Part shown: piece after piece, positions 53,693-61,901 of the stretch | How the letters are laid out: each line of letters begins with the position of its first letter | How positions within the stretch are numbered: the stretch's first letter is position 1 | NCBI RefSeq assembly: GCF_024643205.1 | Contig: NZ_JAMKQJ010000008.1 | Location: 124,001-188,000 of the forward strand | Source of the DNA: Parapedobacter tibetensis | Lineage (GTDB): Bacteria; Bacteroidota; Bacteroidia; Sphingobacteriales; Sphingobacteriaceae | Direction of reading: 5' to 3' | Length of the DNA stretch: 64,000 nt | Notes under the pieces: generated by a model | The model's database searches: none | What the model saw: the letters and a program-made list of their open reading frames with translations, nothing else | What the model was told of the DNA's origin: nothing | Position numbers and translations under genes: made by a program

Positions 53693-55993
53693 ATGAAACA
53701 CAAAGAAGGATTTGTTGACGAAGGACGAAAAAAAAAGACAGTTACTTACTATGCCGACCTCATCATCACCGGCGGTGGCCTCTCCGGCGTATGCGCCGCC
53801 ATTACGGCGGCACGACAAGGACTGAAAGTGATTTTAGTACAGGATCGCCCAGTGCTGGGCGGCAATGCCTCCAGCGAAGTGCGGCTGTGGGTGTTGGGGG
53901 CTACTTCGCACATGGGCAACAACAACCGGTGGAGTCGGGAAGGGGGCGTGATCGATGAATTGCTTGTAGAGAATACATACCAAAACCCAGAAGGTAACCC
54001 CATTATCTTTGACATGATTTTACTGGATTGGGTGAACCGCGAGCCGAATATTATCCTGCTGCTCAATACAGCCGTATATGAAGTGGAAAAAGATGGAGCC
54101 GACAGCATCAGCGGATTGAAGGCCTTCTGCAGCCAGAACTCAACGGAATATCATTTGGGGGCGCCTTTGTTCTGCGACGCCTCCGGTGATGGCATCGTAG
54201 GCTTCCTCGCAGGCGCGGCCTTCCGCATGGGGGCAGAAAGCAGCGAAGAGTTAGATGAAGCCATGGCGCCGGATGCCGACTATGGCGAACTGCTGGGGCA
54301 TTCGTTATATTTCTACAGCAAGGACACCGGAAAACCTGTGCAGTTTACAGCTCCATCGTTTGCCTTGGATGTGAGCAAGGAAATTCCCCGCTTTCGCAAT
54401 TTCAAAGCCAACGAATATGGTTGCCAGCTGTGGTGGGTGGAGCATGGGGGGCGCCTGGATACGGTGCATGATACCGAGCAAATCAAATGGGAGCTCTGGC
54501 GCGTGGTATACGGCATTTGGGACTACATCAAAAATTCCGGTAAATTCCCGGAAGCGGAGACGATGACACTAGAATGGGTGGGCATGATTCCCGGCAAGCG
54601 GGAAAGTCGACGTTTTGAAGGCGATTTTATGCTTTCCCAGCGTGACCTCATCGAACAACGGACATACCCTGATGCAGTAGCTTATGGCGGATGGTCTATT
54701 GACCTGCACCCGGCCGATGGGGTGTTCAGCGAGCGGCAACCCTGCAATCAATGGCACAGCAAGGGAGTGTTCCATATCCCGTACCGTTGCCTTTACAGCC
54801 GCAACATCAGTAACCTGTTTCTCGCCGGGCGCATCATCAGCGTGAGTCATGTGGCGTTCGGTGCCACGCGTGTGATGGCAACCAGCGCGTATACCGGACA
54901 GGCCGTGGCCATGGCGGCGAAGGTTTGCAAGGATAAGGCGTTGCTGCCTCGCGATATTTTCGAGAGGGGTCATATTGACTTGCTACAACGCGAACTGATG
55001 AAAAATGGACAGCATATCCCCGGTGTGGTACTGCATGATGCAGACGACCTTGTACAACAGGCGCAATTAACGGCGTCAAGCCAATTGGCCTTTTCGGCTT
55101 TCGATAGCGCGAACCTGATTTGGAAGCCGCTCGAAATTGCTGCCGCGCAGTTGATTCCGCTGGACCAAGGGCGGGCGCCTGTTTTTTCACTGCCCATACG
55201 CACGGCCGAAGATACGGAAGTGGAAGTGCAATTGCGTACGAGCAGCAGACGGGGTGGGTTTACACCGGATACTACCCTTGGGACCAATCGCCTTTCCCTC
55301 ACCGCGGGTATACATGAAATTGCATTGGATTTCGGGGCCGAGCTTACGGAAGCCCAATATGTGTTTCTGACATTCCTGAAAAACCCGCTTATACAGCTTC
55401 CCTACACCGGGCAACGCATCACCGGCTTGCTTTCCGTGTATAACGGGGTCAATAAAAAAGTATCCAACAATGGCCAGCAACGGCCACCGGCAGACGCTGG
55501 TGTGGATGAATTTGAATTCTGGTGCCCGCAGCGGCGGCCGGAAGGTCATAATATTGCGGTTAAGCTTTCAGAACCCATCCGGTTGTTTGGGGCAGAAAAT
55601 CTACGCAATGGGGTTGATAGGCCAGTTTCACAACCAAATGCTTGGGTGGCCGACTCAAGGGATGCCAACCCATCCTTATGTTTGGAATGGAATAAAGCCC
55701 AAACCATTGGCTGTATCGATCTCTGTTTTGATACTGATTTTGACCATGCCATGGAATCGGTGCTAATGACCCATCCGGAGCGGGTGATGCCTTTCTGTGT
55801 CCGAAGCTATCGGATTGAAGACGCAGCAGGTCGGGTGGTTTACCAGAAAAAAAACAACTACCAAACCCGTAATTCCGTTACGTTTGAGCAACCGTTGGTA
55901 ACGGATAAGTTGATCGTTTATGTGGAGCACCCATCGGAAAATATACCTGCGGCCGTGTTTGCAATGAGATGCTACGCGTTACGCCGTAGGTAA
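53693..55993 (+). CDS. FAD-dependent oxidoreductase without signal peptide
   Basis: The 766-residue protein starts MKHKEGFVDEGRKKKTVTYY and has no signal peptide, so it is probably cytosolic. The Rossmann motif LIITGGGLSGVCAAITAARQ begins near residue 22, then VLGGNASSEVRLWVLG. GKRESRRFEGDF, SIDLHPADG and PYRCLYSRNISNLFLAGRII show homology to the secreted enzyme at 43779. Instead of an N-terminal carbohydrate module it has a C-terminal extension of about 300 residues (from about 450) with beta-sandwich character. The pair suggests one oxidation step outside and a related one inside the cell. It lies 89 bp before the SSS symporter. Confidence 0.75.
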   Translation: MKHKEGFVDEGRKKKTVTYYADLIITGGGLSGVCAAITAARQGLKVILVQDRPVLGGNASSEVRLWVLGATSHMGNNNRWSREGGVIDELLVENTYQNPEGNPIIFDMILLDWVNREPNIILLLNTAVYEVEKDGADSISGLKAFCSQNSTEYHLGAPLFCDASGDGIVGFLAGAAFRMGAESSEELDEAMAPDADYGELLGHSLYFYSKDTGKPVQFTAPSFALDVSKEIPRFRNFKANEYGCQLWWVEHGGRLDTVHDTEQIKWELWRVVYGIWDYIKNSGKFPEAETMTLEWVGMIPGKRESRRFEGDFMLSQRDLIEQRTYPDAVAYGGWSIDLHPADGVFSERQPCNQWHSKGVFHIPYRCLYSRNISNLFLAGRIISVSHVAFGATRVMATSAYTGQAVAMAAKVCKDKALLPRDIFERGHIDLLQRELMKNGQHIPGVVLHDADDLVQQAQLTASSQLAFSAFDSANLIWKPLEIAAAQLIPLDQGRAPVFSLPIRTAEDTEVEVQLRTSSRRGGFTPDTTLGTNRLSLTAGIHEIALDFGAELTEAQYVFLTFLKNPLIQLPYTGQRITGLLSVYNGVNKKVSNNGQQRPPADAGVDEFEFWCPQRRPEGHNIAVKLSEPIRLFGAENLRNGVDRPVSQPNAWVADSRDANPSLCLEWNKAQTIGCIDLCFDTDFDHAMESVLMTHPERVMPFCVRSYRIEDAAGRVVYQKKNNYQTRNSVTFEQPLVTDKLIVYVEHPSENIPAAVFAMRCYALRRR

Positions 55994-56013
55994 ATTCGCT
56001 GATGCGCAGATTC

Positions 56014-56076
56014 GCAAATAAACGAATGGCGAATAGGCAAATAAATGAATAAGCAAATAAACAAATAAGCAAATTC
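56014..56076. repeat. Degenerate tandem repeat of GCAAATAA-type units
   Basis: The text reads as successive variants of (G/A)CAAATAA, CGAATGG, CGAATAGG, CAAATAAAT, GAATAAG and so on for about 60 bp. The repeat ends 7 bp before the symporter start codon. It fills most of the gap between the FAD gene and the symporter. Copy-number change by slippage could alter the spacing between the two genes. Confidence 0.5.
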
Positions 56077-56082
56077 ACAAAA

Positions 56083-57744
56083 ATGACCACACTCGACTAT
56101 TGGATGATTATTGGCTTTTCGGTGCTTGTTGTGGGGGCAGGCTTGGCACTGAGTGAGAAGAAAGGGACTATGAAATCCTTTTTTGCGGCGGGAGGTGCCG
56201 TTCCTTGGTGGCTAAGCGGGTTATCGCTGTTTATGAGTTTTTTTTCCGCAGGCACCTTTGTGGTATGGGGGTCAATAGCTTATGAATATGGTTTTGTATC
56301 CATTATGATCCAATGGGGTATGTGCCTTGCCGGTTTCCTTATTGGGTTTTTCATTGCTCCTAAGTGGCGAAAAACCGGAGTGCTGACCGCCGGTGAGTAC
56401 ATTCGGAAGCGATTTGGGAAAAGGGTGCAGGCGCTATATGTTTATCTATTCCTGTTGCTGGCGATTGCTTACACAGGCGCTTTCCTATATCCCGTTGCTC
56501 GGCTGGTAAATGTATCCACTGGTTTTTCTTTGGAATACGCTATCATCATCATTGGGTTGATGATAATCTTGTATACCGCAGCTGGCGGGCTCTGGGCGGT
56601 CATTGTCACGGATGTGCTGCAATTTGTTATCCTCACAGCGGCGGTCATCATCGTTGTTCCTTTAGCCTTGGATTTGGTGGGTGGGGTTTCCGGTTTGCTG
56701 GATCAGGCACCGGACAATTATTTCGAACCGTTCGCTGGCGAGTATACCCCTTGGTTTTTGTTGGCTTTTGCATTTTATAACATGGTCTTCATTGGCGGCA
56801 ATTGGTCCTATGTTCAACGCTACACCAGCGTTGATTCCCCAAAAAGTGCAAGAAAAGTAGGGTATCTTTTCGGTATACTCTATTTATTCAGTCCGGTCTT
56901 TTGGATGATCCCTCCCATGGTACTGCGCATAATGGGCGGCACCCTCTCTGGCTTGGAAAACGAGGGAGCTTATTTCCTGATGTGTCAGAAAGTATTACCC
57001 GCGGGTATGTTGGGTTTAATGCTGGCGGGTATGATATTCGCTACAGCAAGTGCGGTAAATACCACCTTAAATATGTCGGCTGCGGTGTTTACAAATGATA
57101 TTTTCAGAAAAATCTACCCTCACGCTACAGACCGAATATTGATGCGCGTTGCTCGGGCGTCCACGGTTGTGCTGGGTCTCATTACCATAGTCACGGCATT
57201 GCTTGTTCCCGGTGCGGGGGGGATTGTTGAAGTGGTTTTAAGTGTAGGGGCGCTTACGGGAGTTCCCTTATACGGCCCCCCCATATGGGCCTTGTTTTCC
57301 AAACGGCAGACCGCGTTTTCCATTTATTTTGTCACACTGGCTAGCTTGGCAGTCAACCTGTTTTTCAAGTTTTTGTCGCCATCGGTATTGAGGTTTGGTC
57401 TTGATCGGACACAGGAAATGGTGCTGGGCGTGTTGTTACCCGTTGGTCTTCTGGCTTTATTTGAGGTGATCTATGCTTGGAAGAAGCCTCAATCCATGGT
57501 TGTTCAAGCTCTTCCCGTTGATTCACCAGCCACTGAAAGCGCAGCTGTGGAGAATAGGCAGTCTGCCTTACAGAATAAGCGGGCATTGCGAGTAATCGCT
57601 TATGCCTTGCTCCTTACAGGAGTGACCATGCTGGGTCTGGGTGTGATGGCCACAACTGGCCGTACGATAATGATTAGTATTGCGTTACTGCTTTTAGCTT
57701 TTGTGGGGTATCTTTTCGTTATCGCCAAGCCTTATACCGATTGA
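56083..57744 (+). CDS. Sodium:solute symporter (SSS family)
   Basis: The 553-residue membrane protein has 13-14 hydrophobic segments. The SSS pattern is seen in FFAAGGAVPWWLSGLSLFMS at the N-terminus, IIIIGLMIILYTAAGGLWAV in the middle and LMLAGMIFATASAVNTTLN. SSS transporters in polysaccharide-use loci bring monosaccharides or uronates through the cytoplasmic membrane with Na+. It is the last gene of operon C and follows the cytosolic FAD oxidoreductase, so it may import the oxidised product. Its 3' end overlaps the convergent pgi gene by 26 bp. Confidence 0.88.
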   Translation: MTTLDYWMIIGFSVLVVGAGLALSEKKGTMKSFFAAGGAVPWWLSGLSLFMSFFSAGTFVVWGSIAYEYGFVSIMIQWGMCLAGFLIGFFIAPKWRKTGVLTAGEYIRKRFGKRVQALYVYLFLLLAIAYTGAFLYPVARLVNVSTGFSLEYAIIIIGLMIILYTAAGGLWAVIVTDVLQFVILTAAVIIVVPLALDLVGGVSGLLDQAPDNYFEPFAGEYTPWFLLAFAFYNMVFIGGNWSYVQRYTSVDSPKSARKVGYLFGILYLFSPVFWMIPPMVLRIMGGTLSGLENEGAYFLMCQKVLPAGMLGLMLAGMIFATASAVNTTLNMSAAVFTNDIFRKIYPHATDRILMRVARASTVVLGLITIVTALLVPGAGGIVEVVLSVGALTGVPLYGPPIWALFSKRQTAFSIYFVTLASLAVNLFFKFLSPSVLRFGLDRTQEMVLGVLLPVGLLALFEVIYAWKKPQSMVVQALPVDSPATESAAVENRQSALQNKRALRVIAYALLLTGVTMLGLGVMATTGRTIMISIALLLLAFVGYLFVIAKPYTD

Positions 57745-59365
57745 TGAGCCCATTCGTAGAAGAATCATGTGATGAAACCTCATTAACTTCCCGCAGTTCG
57801 GGCAGGATTTTTCCCGCGAGTTGCTTGCCTAACTCCACACCCCATTGGTCGAAGCTAAAGATATTCCAGATGATGCCCTGCACGAAAATCTTGTGTTCAT
57901 AAAGCGCGATAAGCGACCCCAAGGTGAATGGCGTGATTTTCTTCACTAAGAACGAATTGCTTGGGCGGTTACCTTCAAATACTTTAAAGGGTTTGAGTTT
58001 TTCGATTTCCGTTTGCGCTTTCCCGTTTGCTTCCAATTCATTGGCCACTTCCGTTTCACTTTTGCCATTCATTAATGCTTCAGTCTGGGCAAAGAAATTG
58101 GAGAGTAACAACGTATGGTGTTCGTCGATGGGATTGTGGCTTTGCACTGGAGCGATGAAATCGGTAGGGATCAATTTGGTCCCCTGATGGATCAATTGAT
58201 AAAATGCATGCTGCCCGTTGGTGCCCGGCTCACCCCAGATAATAGGACCGGTCTGATACGTTGTACGGTTGCCATTGCGATCGACGTATTTGCCGTTGCT
58301 TTCCATGTCACCTTGTTGAAAATAGGCTGCGAAACGATGCATATACTGATCGTACGGTAAGATGGCATGGGTTTCGGCATCGAAGAAATTATTATACCAG
58401 ATGCCTAATAGGGCCATAATCACGGGAATATTCTCTTCAAACGGTGTAGTGCTGAAATGGTCGTCGGTAACATAAGCGCCTTTGAGTAATTCTTCAAAAT
58501 TATCATAGCCGATACTCAGTACGATGGATAATCCGATGGCACTCCATAACGAATAGCGGCCCCCAACCCAATCCCAAAATTCGAACATGTTTTGCGTATC
58601 GATGCCAAACGCTGCCACGGCTTTGCTATTGGTAGATAAGGCTACAAAATGCTTAGCAACAGCTATTTGGGGTGCACCACTATCCAATAGCCATTGTCTT
58701 GCTGTATGTGCATTGGCCATGGTCTCCTGGGTGGTGAACGTTTTTGAGGCTATAAGGAAGAGGGTGGTTTCAGGGTTAATGCCGTTGAGCGTTTCGGCAA
58801 TATGTGTACCATCTACATTCGATACAAAGTGTGAATTGAGATGGGTTTTGTAAGGTTTGAGTGCCTCGGTCACCATCACCGGCCCAAGATCGGAACCACC
58901 GATGCCGATATTTACCACATCGGTAATGGGCTTGCCCGTATAACCCTTCCATTCCCCACTGATTATTTTTTCCGAAAATGCCTGCATTTTGGCCAACACC
59001 GCTTTCACCTCGGGCATCACATCTTTCCCATCAACGAGCATGGGATCGCCACTTGAGTTGCGGAGAGCGGTATGTAACACAGCGCGGTTTTCGGTTTCAT
59101 TAATAGCGTCGCCGGCAAACATGGCTTTGATGGCTTCATCAAGCTTGCATTCGCGAGCCAATTGTAGGAGCAAAGCCTTGGTGGTATCGTCAATACGATT
59201 TTTGGAATAATCGAAAAGGATATCCCCAAAACTAATGGAAAATTTATCGAACCGTGCAGCATCTGCCTTAAACAAATCCTTAAGATGTTTAGGAGCGATG
59301 TCTACATAATGGTTGCTGAGGTACTTGTACGCTTGGGTTTCTGTGAAGTTAATCCGGGGTAGCAT
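57719..59365 (-). CDS. pgi: Glucose-6-phosphate isomerase
   Basis: The 548-residue enzyme interconverts glucose-6-phosphate and fructose-6-phosphate in glycolysis. Characteristic blocks are VVNIGIGGSDLGPVMV, FLIASKTFTTQETMANA, GGRYSLWSAIGL, PGTNGQHAFYQL and DQWGVELGKQLA. I choose the ATG at 59365 (MLPRINFTETQ). The frame runs on upstream to 59500, but that part overlaps the prfB start and has no family sequence. Its length equals the usual PGI (about 550). Confidence 0.95.
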   Translation of the reverse strand: MLPRINFTETQAYKYLSNHYVDIAPKHLKDLFKADAARFDKFSISFGDILFDYSKNRIDDTTKALLLQLARECKLDEAIKAMFAGDAINETENRAVLHTALRNSSGDPMLVDGKDVMPEVKAVLAKMQAFSEKIISGEWKGYTGKPITDVVNIGIGGSDLGPVMVTEALKPYKTHLNSHFVSNVDGTHIAETLNGINPETTLFLIASKTFTTQETMANAHTARQWLLDSGAPQIAVAKHFVALSTNSKAVAAFGIDTQNMFEFWDWVGGRYSLWSAIGLSIVLSIGYDNFEELLKGAYVTDDHFSTTPFEENIPVIMALLGIWYNNFFDAETHAILPYDQYMHRFAAYFQQGDMESNGKYVDRNGNRTTYQTGPIIWGEPGTNGQHAFYQLIHQGTKLIPTDFIAPVQSHNPIDEHHTLLLSNFFAQTEALMNGKSETEVANELEANGKAQTEIEKLKPFKVFEGNRPSNSFLVKKITPFTLGSLIALYEHKIFVQGIIWNIFSFDQWGVELGKQLAGKILPELREVNEVSSHDSSTNGLINRYKAWR

Positions 59366-59479
59366 AATTGTTTTTTTTGCGAATTTAAGCTTTTTAAGGC
59401 TAAGTGGCAATTGCCTAATTTTTTTCCTTTCTCCTTCTTTGCGTTCAAAGAAAATACGCATAGCAAAAATATAATTCCT

Positions 59480-59487
59480 TACCTTTG
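59480..59487 (+). promoter_or_regulatory. -7 box of prfB, near-leaderless
   Basis: TACCTTTG matches TAnnTTTG perfectly and ends 5 nt before the prfB ATG. No good -33 TTTG is seen at the usual distance. Transcription should start at or next to the start codon. Confidence 0.45.
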
Positions 59488-59492
59488 CATCC

Positions 59493-60576
59493 ATGACCAA
59501 AGAACAGATTCAAGATTTGAGGGATAGATCAGCTTCCCTGAGGAGGCATCTTTGACATCGATGTCCGTAAAGATGAAATAGAGGAAGAACAAGCCATCAC
59601 CCTTCAGTCCGATTTTTGGGATAATTCCAAAGCAGCCGAAAAAGTGCTGCAATCCATCAAAAATAAAAAGATATGGACCGACCACTTCGATGAAGTCGTT
59701 GCGGCGGTGGAAGACACGACAGTGATGTTTGAGTTTTTCCAGGCGGGGGATGCTTCCGAGGCCGATTTGAAAGAGCAGTACGATATCGCCCTTGGCAAGA
59801 TCGAAGAGCTGGAATTCAAAAATATGTTGAGTGCCGATGAAGACCAATTGGATGCGGTGCTACAAATCACCGCAGGGGCAGGTGGCACCGAAAGCTGCGA
59901 TTGGGCGGGTATGCTAATGCGCATGTACCTCATGTGGGGCGAAAGCAATGGCTATAAAGCGACGGAGCAGGACTACCAAGAAGGCGATGTGGCTGGTATC
60001 AAAACAGTGACCTTACAGTTTTCAGGTGCTTTTGCTTACGGCTACCTCAAAGGAGAGAATGGCGTACATCGCTTGGTGCGGATTTCACCTTTTGATTCCA
60101 ATGCCAAACGCCATACGTCGTTTGCTTCCGTATATGTCTATCCCTTGGTGGATGATACCATCGAAATTGACGTAAAGGACGCCGATCTAGATTGGGATAC
60201 GTTCCGTTCAGGAGGTGCCGGCGGACAAAATGTGAATAAAGTCGAAACAGCCGTGCGCCTACACCATAAGCCCACGGGGATCATCATCAAAAACCAAGAA
60301 TCACGTTCACAGTTGCAAAACAAGGAAAATGCCTTGCGCTTACTTAAATCACAACTGTACGAAATAGAGATGCGTAAACGGGAGGAAGCTTCTGCGGCGA
60401 TAGAGGGCAGCAAGAAAAAAATCGAGTGGGGCTCCCAGATCAGAAATTACGTACTACACCCTTATAAGTTGGTGAAAGACCTGCGCACCAATACCGAGAC
60501 TTCCAATACACAGGCCGTTCTTGATGGGGAAATCGACGAGTTTTTGAAGGCTTACCTTATGGAGTTCGGGGGTTAG
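59493..60576 (+). CDS. prfB: Peptide chain release factor 2, with programmed +1 frameshift
   Basis: RF2 ends translation at UGA and UAA. The first frame starts at 59493 (MTKEQIQDLRDRSASLRRHL) and meets an in-frame TGA at 59553-59555. After the CTT codon at 59550-59552 the ribosome shifts +1 and continues at GAC (59554), giving DIDVRKDEIEEEQ and then the rest of RF2. The tRNA-mimicry and catalytic region is clear: RSGGAGGQNVNKVETAVRL contains GGQ. The whole protein has about 360 residues, as usual. It is divergent from pgi, and its stop overlaps convergent dcd by 4 bp. Confidence 0.95.
59541..59556 (+). promoter_or_regulatory. prfB: prfB autoregulatory +1 frameshift site
   Basis: AGGAGG (59541-59546), a 3-nt spacer and CTTTGAC (59550-59556) match the classic prfB recoding signal of an internal Shine-Dalgarno, CUU, UGA and C. 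Low RF2 slows reading of the UGA and favours the shift. The internal AGGAGG matters here because Bacteroidota rarely use Shine-Dalgarno pairing to start translation. Confidence 0.93.
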
Positions 60577-61109
60577 AACTCATTTTTCCACATCATGCTT
60601 TCCACAGGACGGGTCGTTTTGTTGTTGTACTTGGCGTTGCCCTTCGTGTTGTAAAACGTTTCGATATCTCCCTCTACAGTAAAATAAATCAATTGACCAA
60701 TAGGCATGCCTGCATAGATCCGCACAGGCTGGGCCACGGATATTTCCAGTGTCCAGGTGTTGCAAAAACCTACATCTCCCTTGCCTGCCGTGGCATGGAT
60801 ATCGATACCTAGCCGACCAGTACTAGATTTGCCTTCAAGGAATGGCACATGGCTATGGGTCTCGGTATATTCAAGCGTGACACCGAGGTATAAAGCATTC
60901 GGCTCTAAAACATAGCCGGCTTGGGGAATTTCAAAGTGCTCAATTTCATTGTGTTTTTTGGCATCCAGCACACGGTCTTTATAGGTGGCGAGATACTTAC
61001 CCAAATGGACATCATATGAATTCGTGCCTAGGCAATCCCGCTGGAAAGGTTCGATGACAATGGTGCCGCGTTCAATTTCTTCCAGTATGCGTTTGTCGGA
61101 TAGAATCAT
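60573..61109 (-). CDS. dcd: dCTP deaminase
   Basis: The 178-residue protein makes dUTP from dCTP on the route to dTMP. MILSDKRILEEIERGTIVIE is the typical start. SYDVHLG and LEGKSSTGRLGIDIHATAGK carry the conserved nucleotide-binding and catalytic residues (Ser and Arg in SSTGR). The C-terminus TRPVESMMWKNEF is complete. The length is as expected (170-190). It overlaps prfB by 4 bp at the 3' ends. Confidence 0.93.
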   Translation of the reverse strand: MILSDKRILEEIERGTIVIEPFQRDCLGTNSYDVHLGKYLATYKDRVLDAKKHNEIEHFEIPQAGYVLEPNALYLGVTLEYTETHSHVPFLEGKSSTGRLGIDIHATAGKGDVGFCNTWTLEISVAQPVRIYAGMPIGQLIYFTVEGDIETFYNTKGNAKYNNKTTRPVESMMWKNEF

Positions 61110-61117
61110 TTTTTGTT

Positions 61118-61151
61118 AGATATAAGACATGAGACGTGAGATATGAGACGA
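61118..61151. repeat. Short GAGA(T/C)-rich microrepeat
   Basis: Variants of GATATAAGACATGAGAC and GTGAGATATGAGACG stand in tandem between dcd and the phosphopantetheinyl transferase gene. Nothing else is recognisable in this 139-bp gap apart from a -7 box at 61236. Confidence 0.4.
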
Positions 61152-61235
61152 ACATATACCATAATCTCGCAGTCATGAAAGGGCCAAAAATACATTAATG
61201 AATCAGAATTTTTAGGACTATTTTACAATAAATGC

Positions 61236-61243
61236 TATTTTTG
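61236..61243 (+). promoter_or_regulatory. -7 box of the phosphopantetheinyl transferase gene, near-leaderless
   Basis: TATTTTTG matches TAnnTTTG and ends 5 nt before the ATG, the same spacing as in prfB. Only a weak TTTAGG stands at the -33 position. Confidence 0.4.
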
Positions 61244-61248
61244 GATGC

Positions 61249-61890
61249 ATGGCATTAGCATACTTGCGTGAATTAGACAATAATGTACGGTTTGCCATTT
61301 GGCGAATCGAGGAACCTGCGGAAGACCTTCTCAGTCGGTTGCGGCTAAATGACCGTGAGATGGCTGTATTAAGTCGCCTGAACAAAGGTAAACGGACCCT
61401 GCATTGGTTGGCCACACGTGTATTGCTACGGGAAATGCTAGACACCCTTGGCTTTATCGATTGCCCTTCGGATAAAAACGGGAAACCCTATCTGGCAAAC
61501 TTCCCCCAACGGATATCACTTACACATTCCTTTGATTATGCAGCGGTGATGATGAGCGACAATGGTGAGGTGGGTATTGATTTGGAATTGGTGAAGCCAA
61601 AAATCCTCCGCATTGCCGATAAATTTATGAAAGACGAGGAGTTGAAATCCATCGGTGACCCAAATAAAATCGAGCAACTTTATGCCTGCTGGTGCGCCAA
61701 GGAGGCCGTGTATAAGTTGCAGGGAAATAAAGGGGTGTCATTCAAAGACAATATGACGATACTTCCGTTTGATTTTCAGGATCAAGGCGTATTGTTTTTA
61801 GATTTGGATGCCCCCCACCGAAAGGAACAGTTTAAGGTGTATTATGAAAAGTTCCAGGAATATATGCTGGGATATGTGATGGAAGGATAA
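61249..61890 (+). CDS. 4'-phosphopantetheinyl transferase superfamily protein
   Basis: The 213-residue protein would transfer the phosphopantetheine arm of CoA to a carrier protein. GIDLELVKPKILRIADKFM holds the Mg-binding Asp/Glu pair, and ACWCAKEAVYKLQG carries the conserved W(C/A)xKEA motif. SLTHSFDYAAVMMSD is the conserved histidine block. The length and the position of the motif halfway along the chain fit the Sfp/HetI type more than AcpS. The carrier protein is not in this window. Confidence 0.85.
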   Translation: MALAYLRELDNNVRFAIWRIEEPAEDLLSRLRLNDREMAVLSRLNKGKRTLHWLATRVLLREMLDTLGFIDCPSDKNGKPYLANFPQRISLTHSFDYAAVMMSDNGEVGIDLELVKPKILRIADKFMKDEELKSIGDPNKIEQLYACWCAKEAVYKLQGNKGVSFKDNMTILPFDFQDQGVLFLDLDAPHRKEQFKVYYEKFQEYMLGYVMEG

Positions 61891-61901
61891 GGCATATTAA
61901 G

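Noticed and set aside
55878..56090. Minus-strand 70-codon frame with repeated Leu/Phe/Ala residues
   Set aside because: Its hydrophobic pattern only reflects the GCAAATAA microrepeat read in reverse and overlaps the FAD oxidoreductase gene.
59644..60576. A prfB starting at 59644
   Set aside because: The family N-terminus lies upstream in two frames joined by the CTT-TGA-C recoding site, so 59493 is the start.
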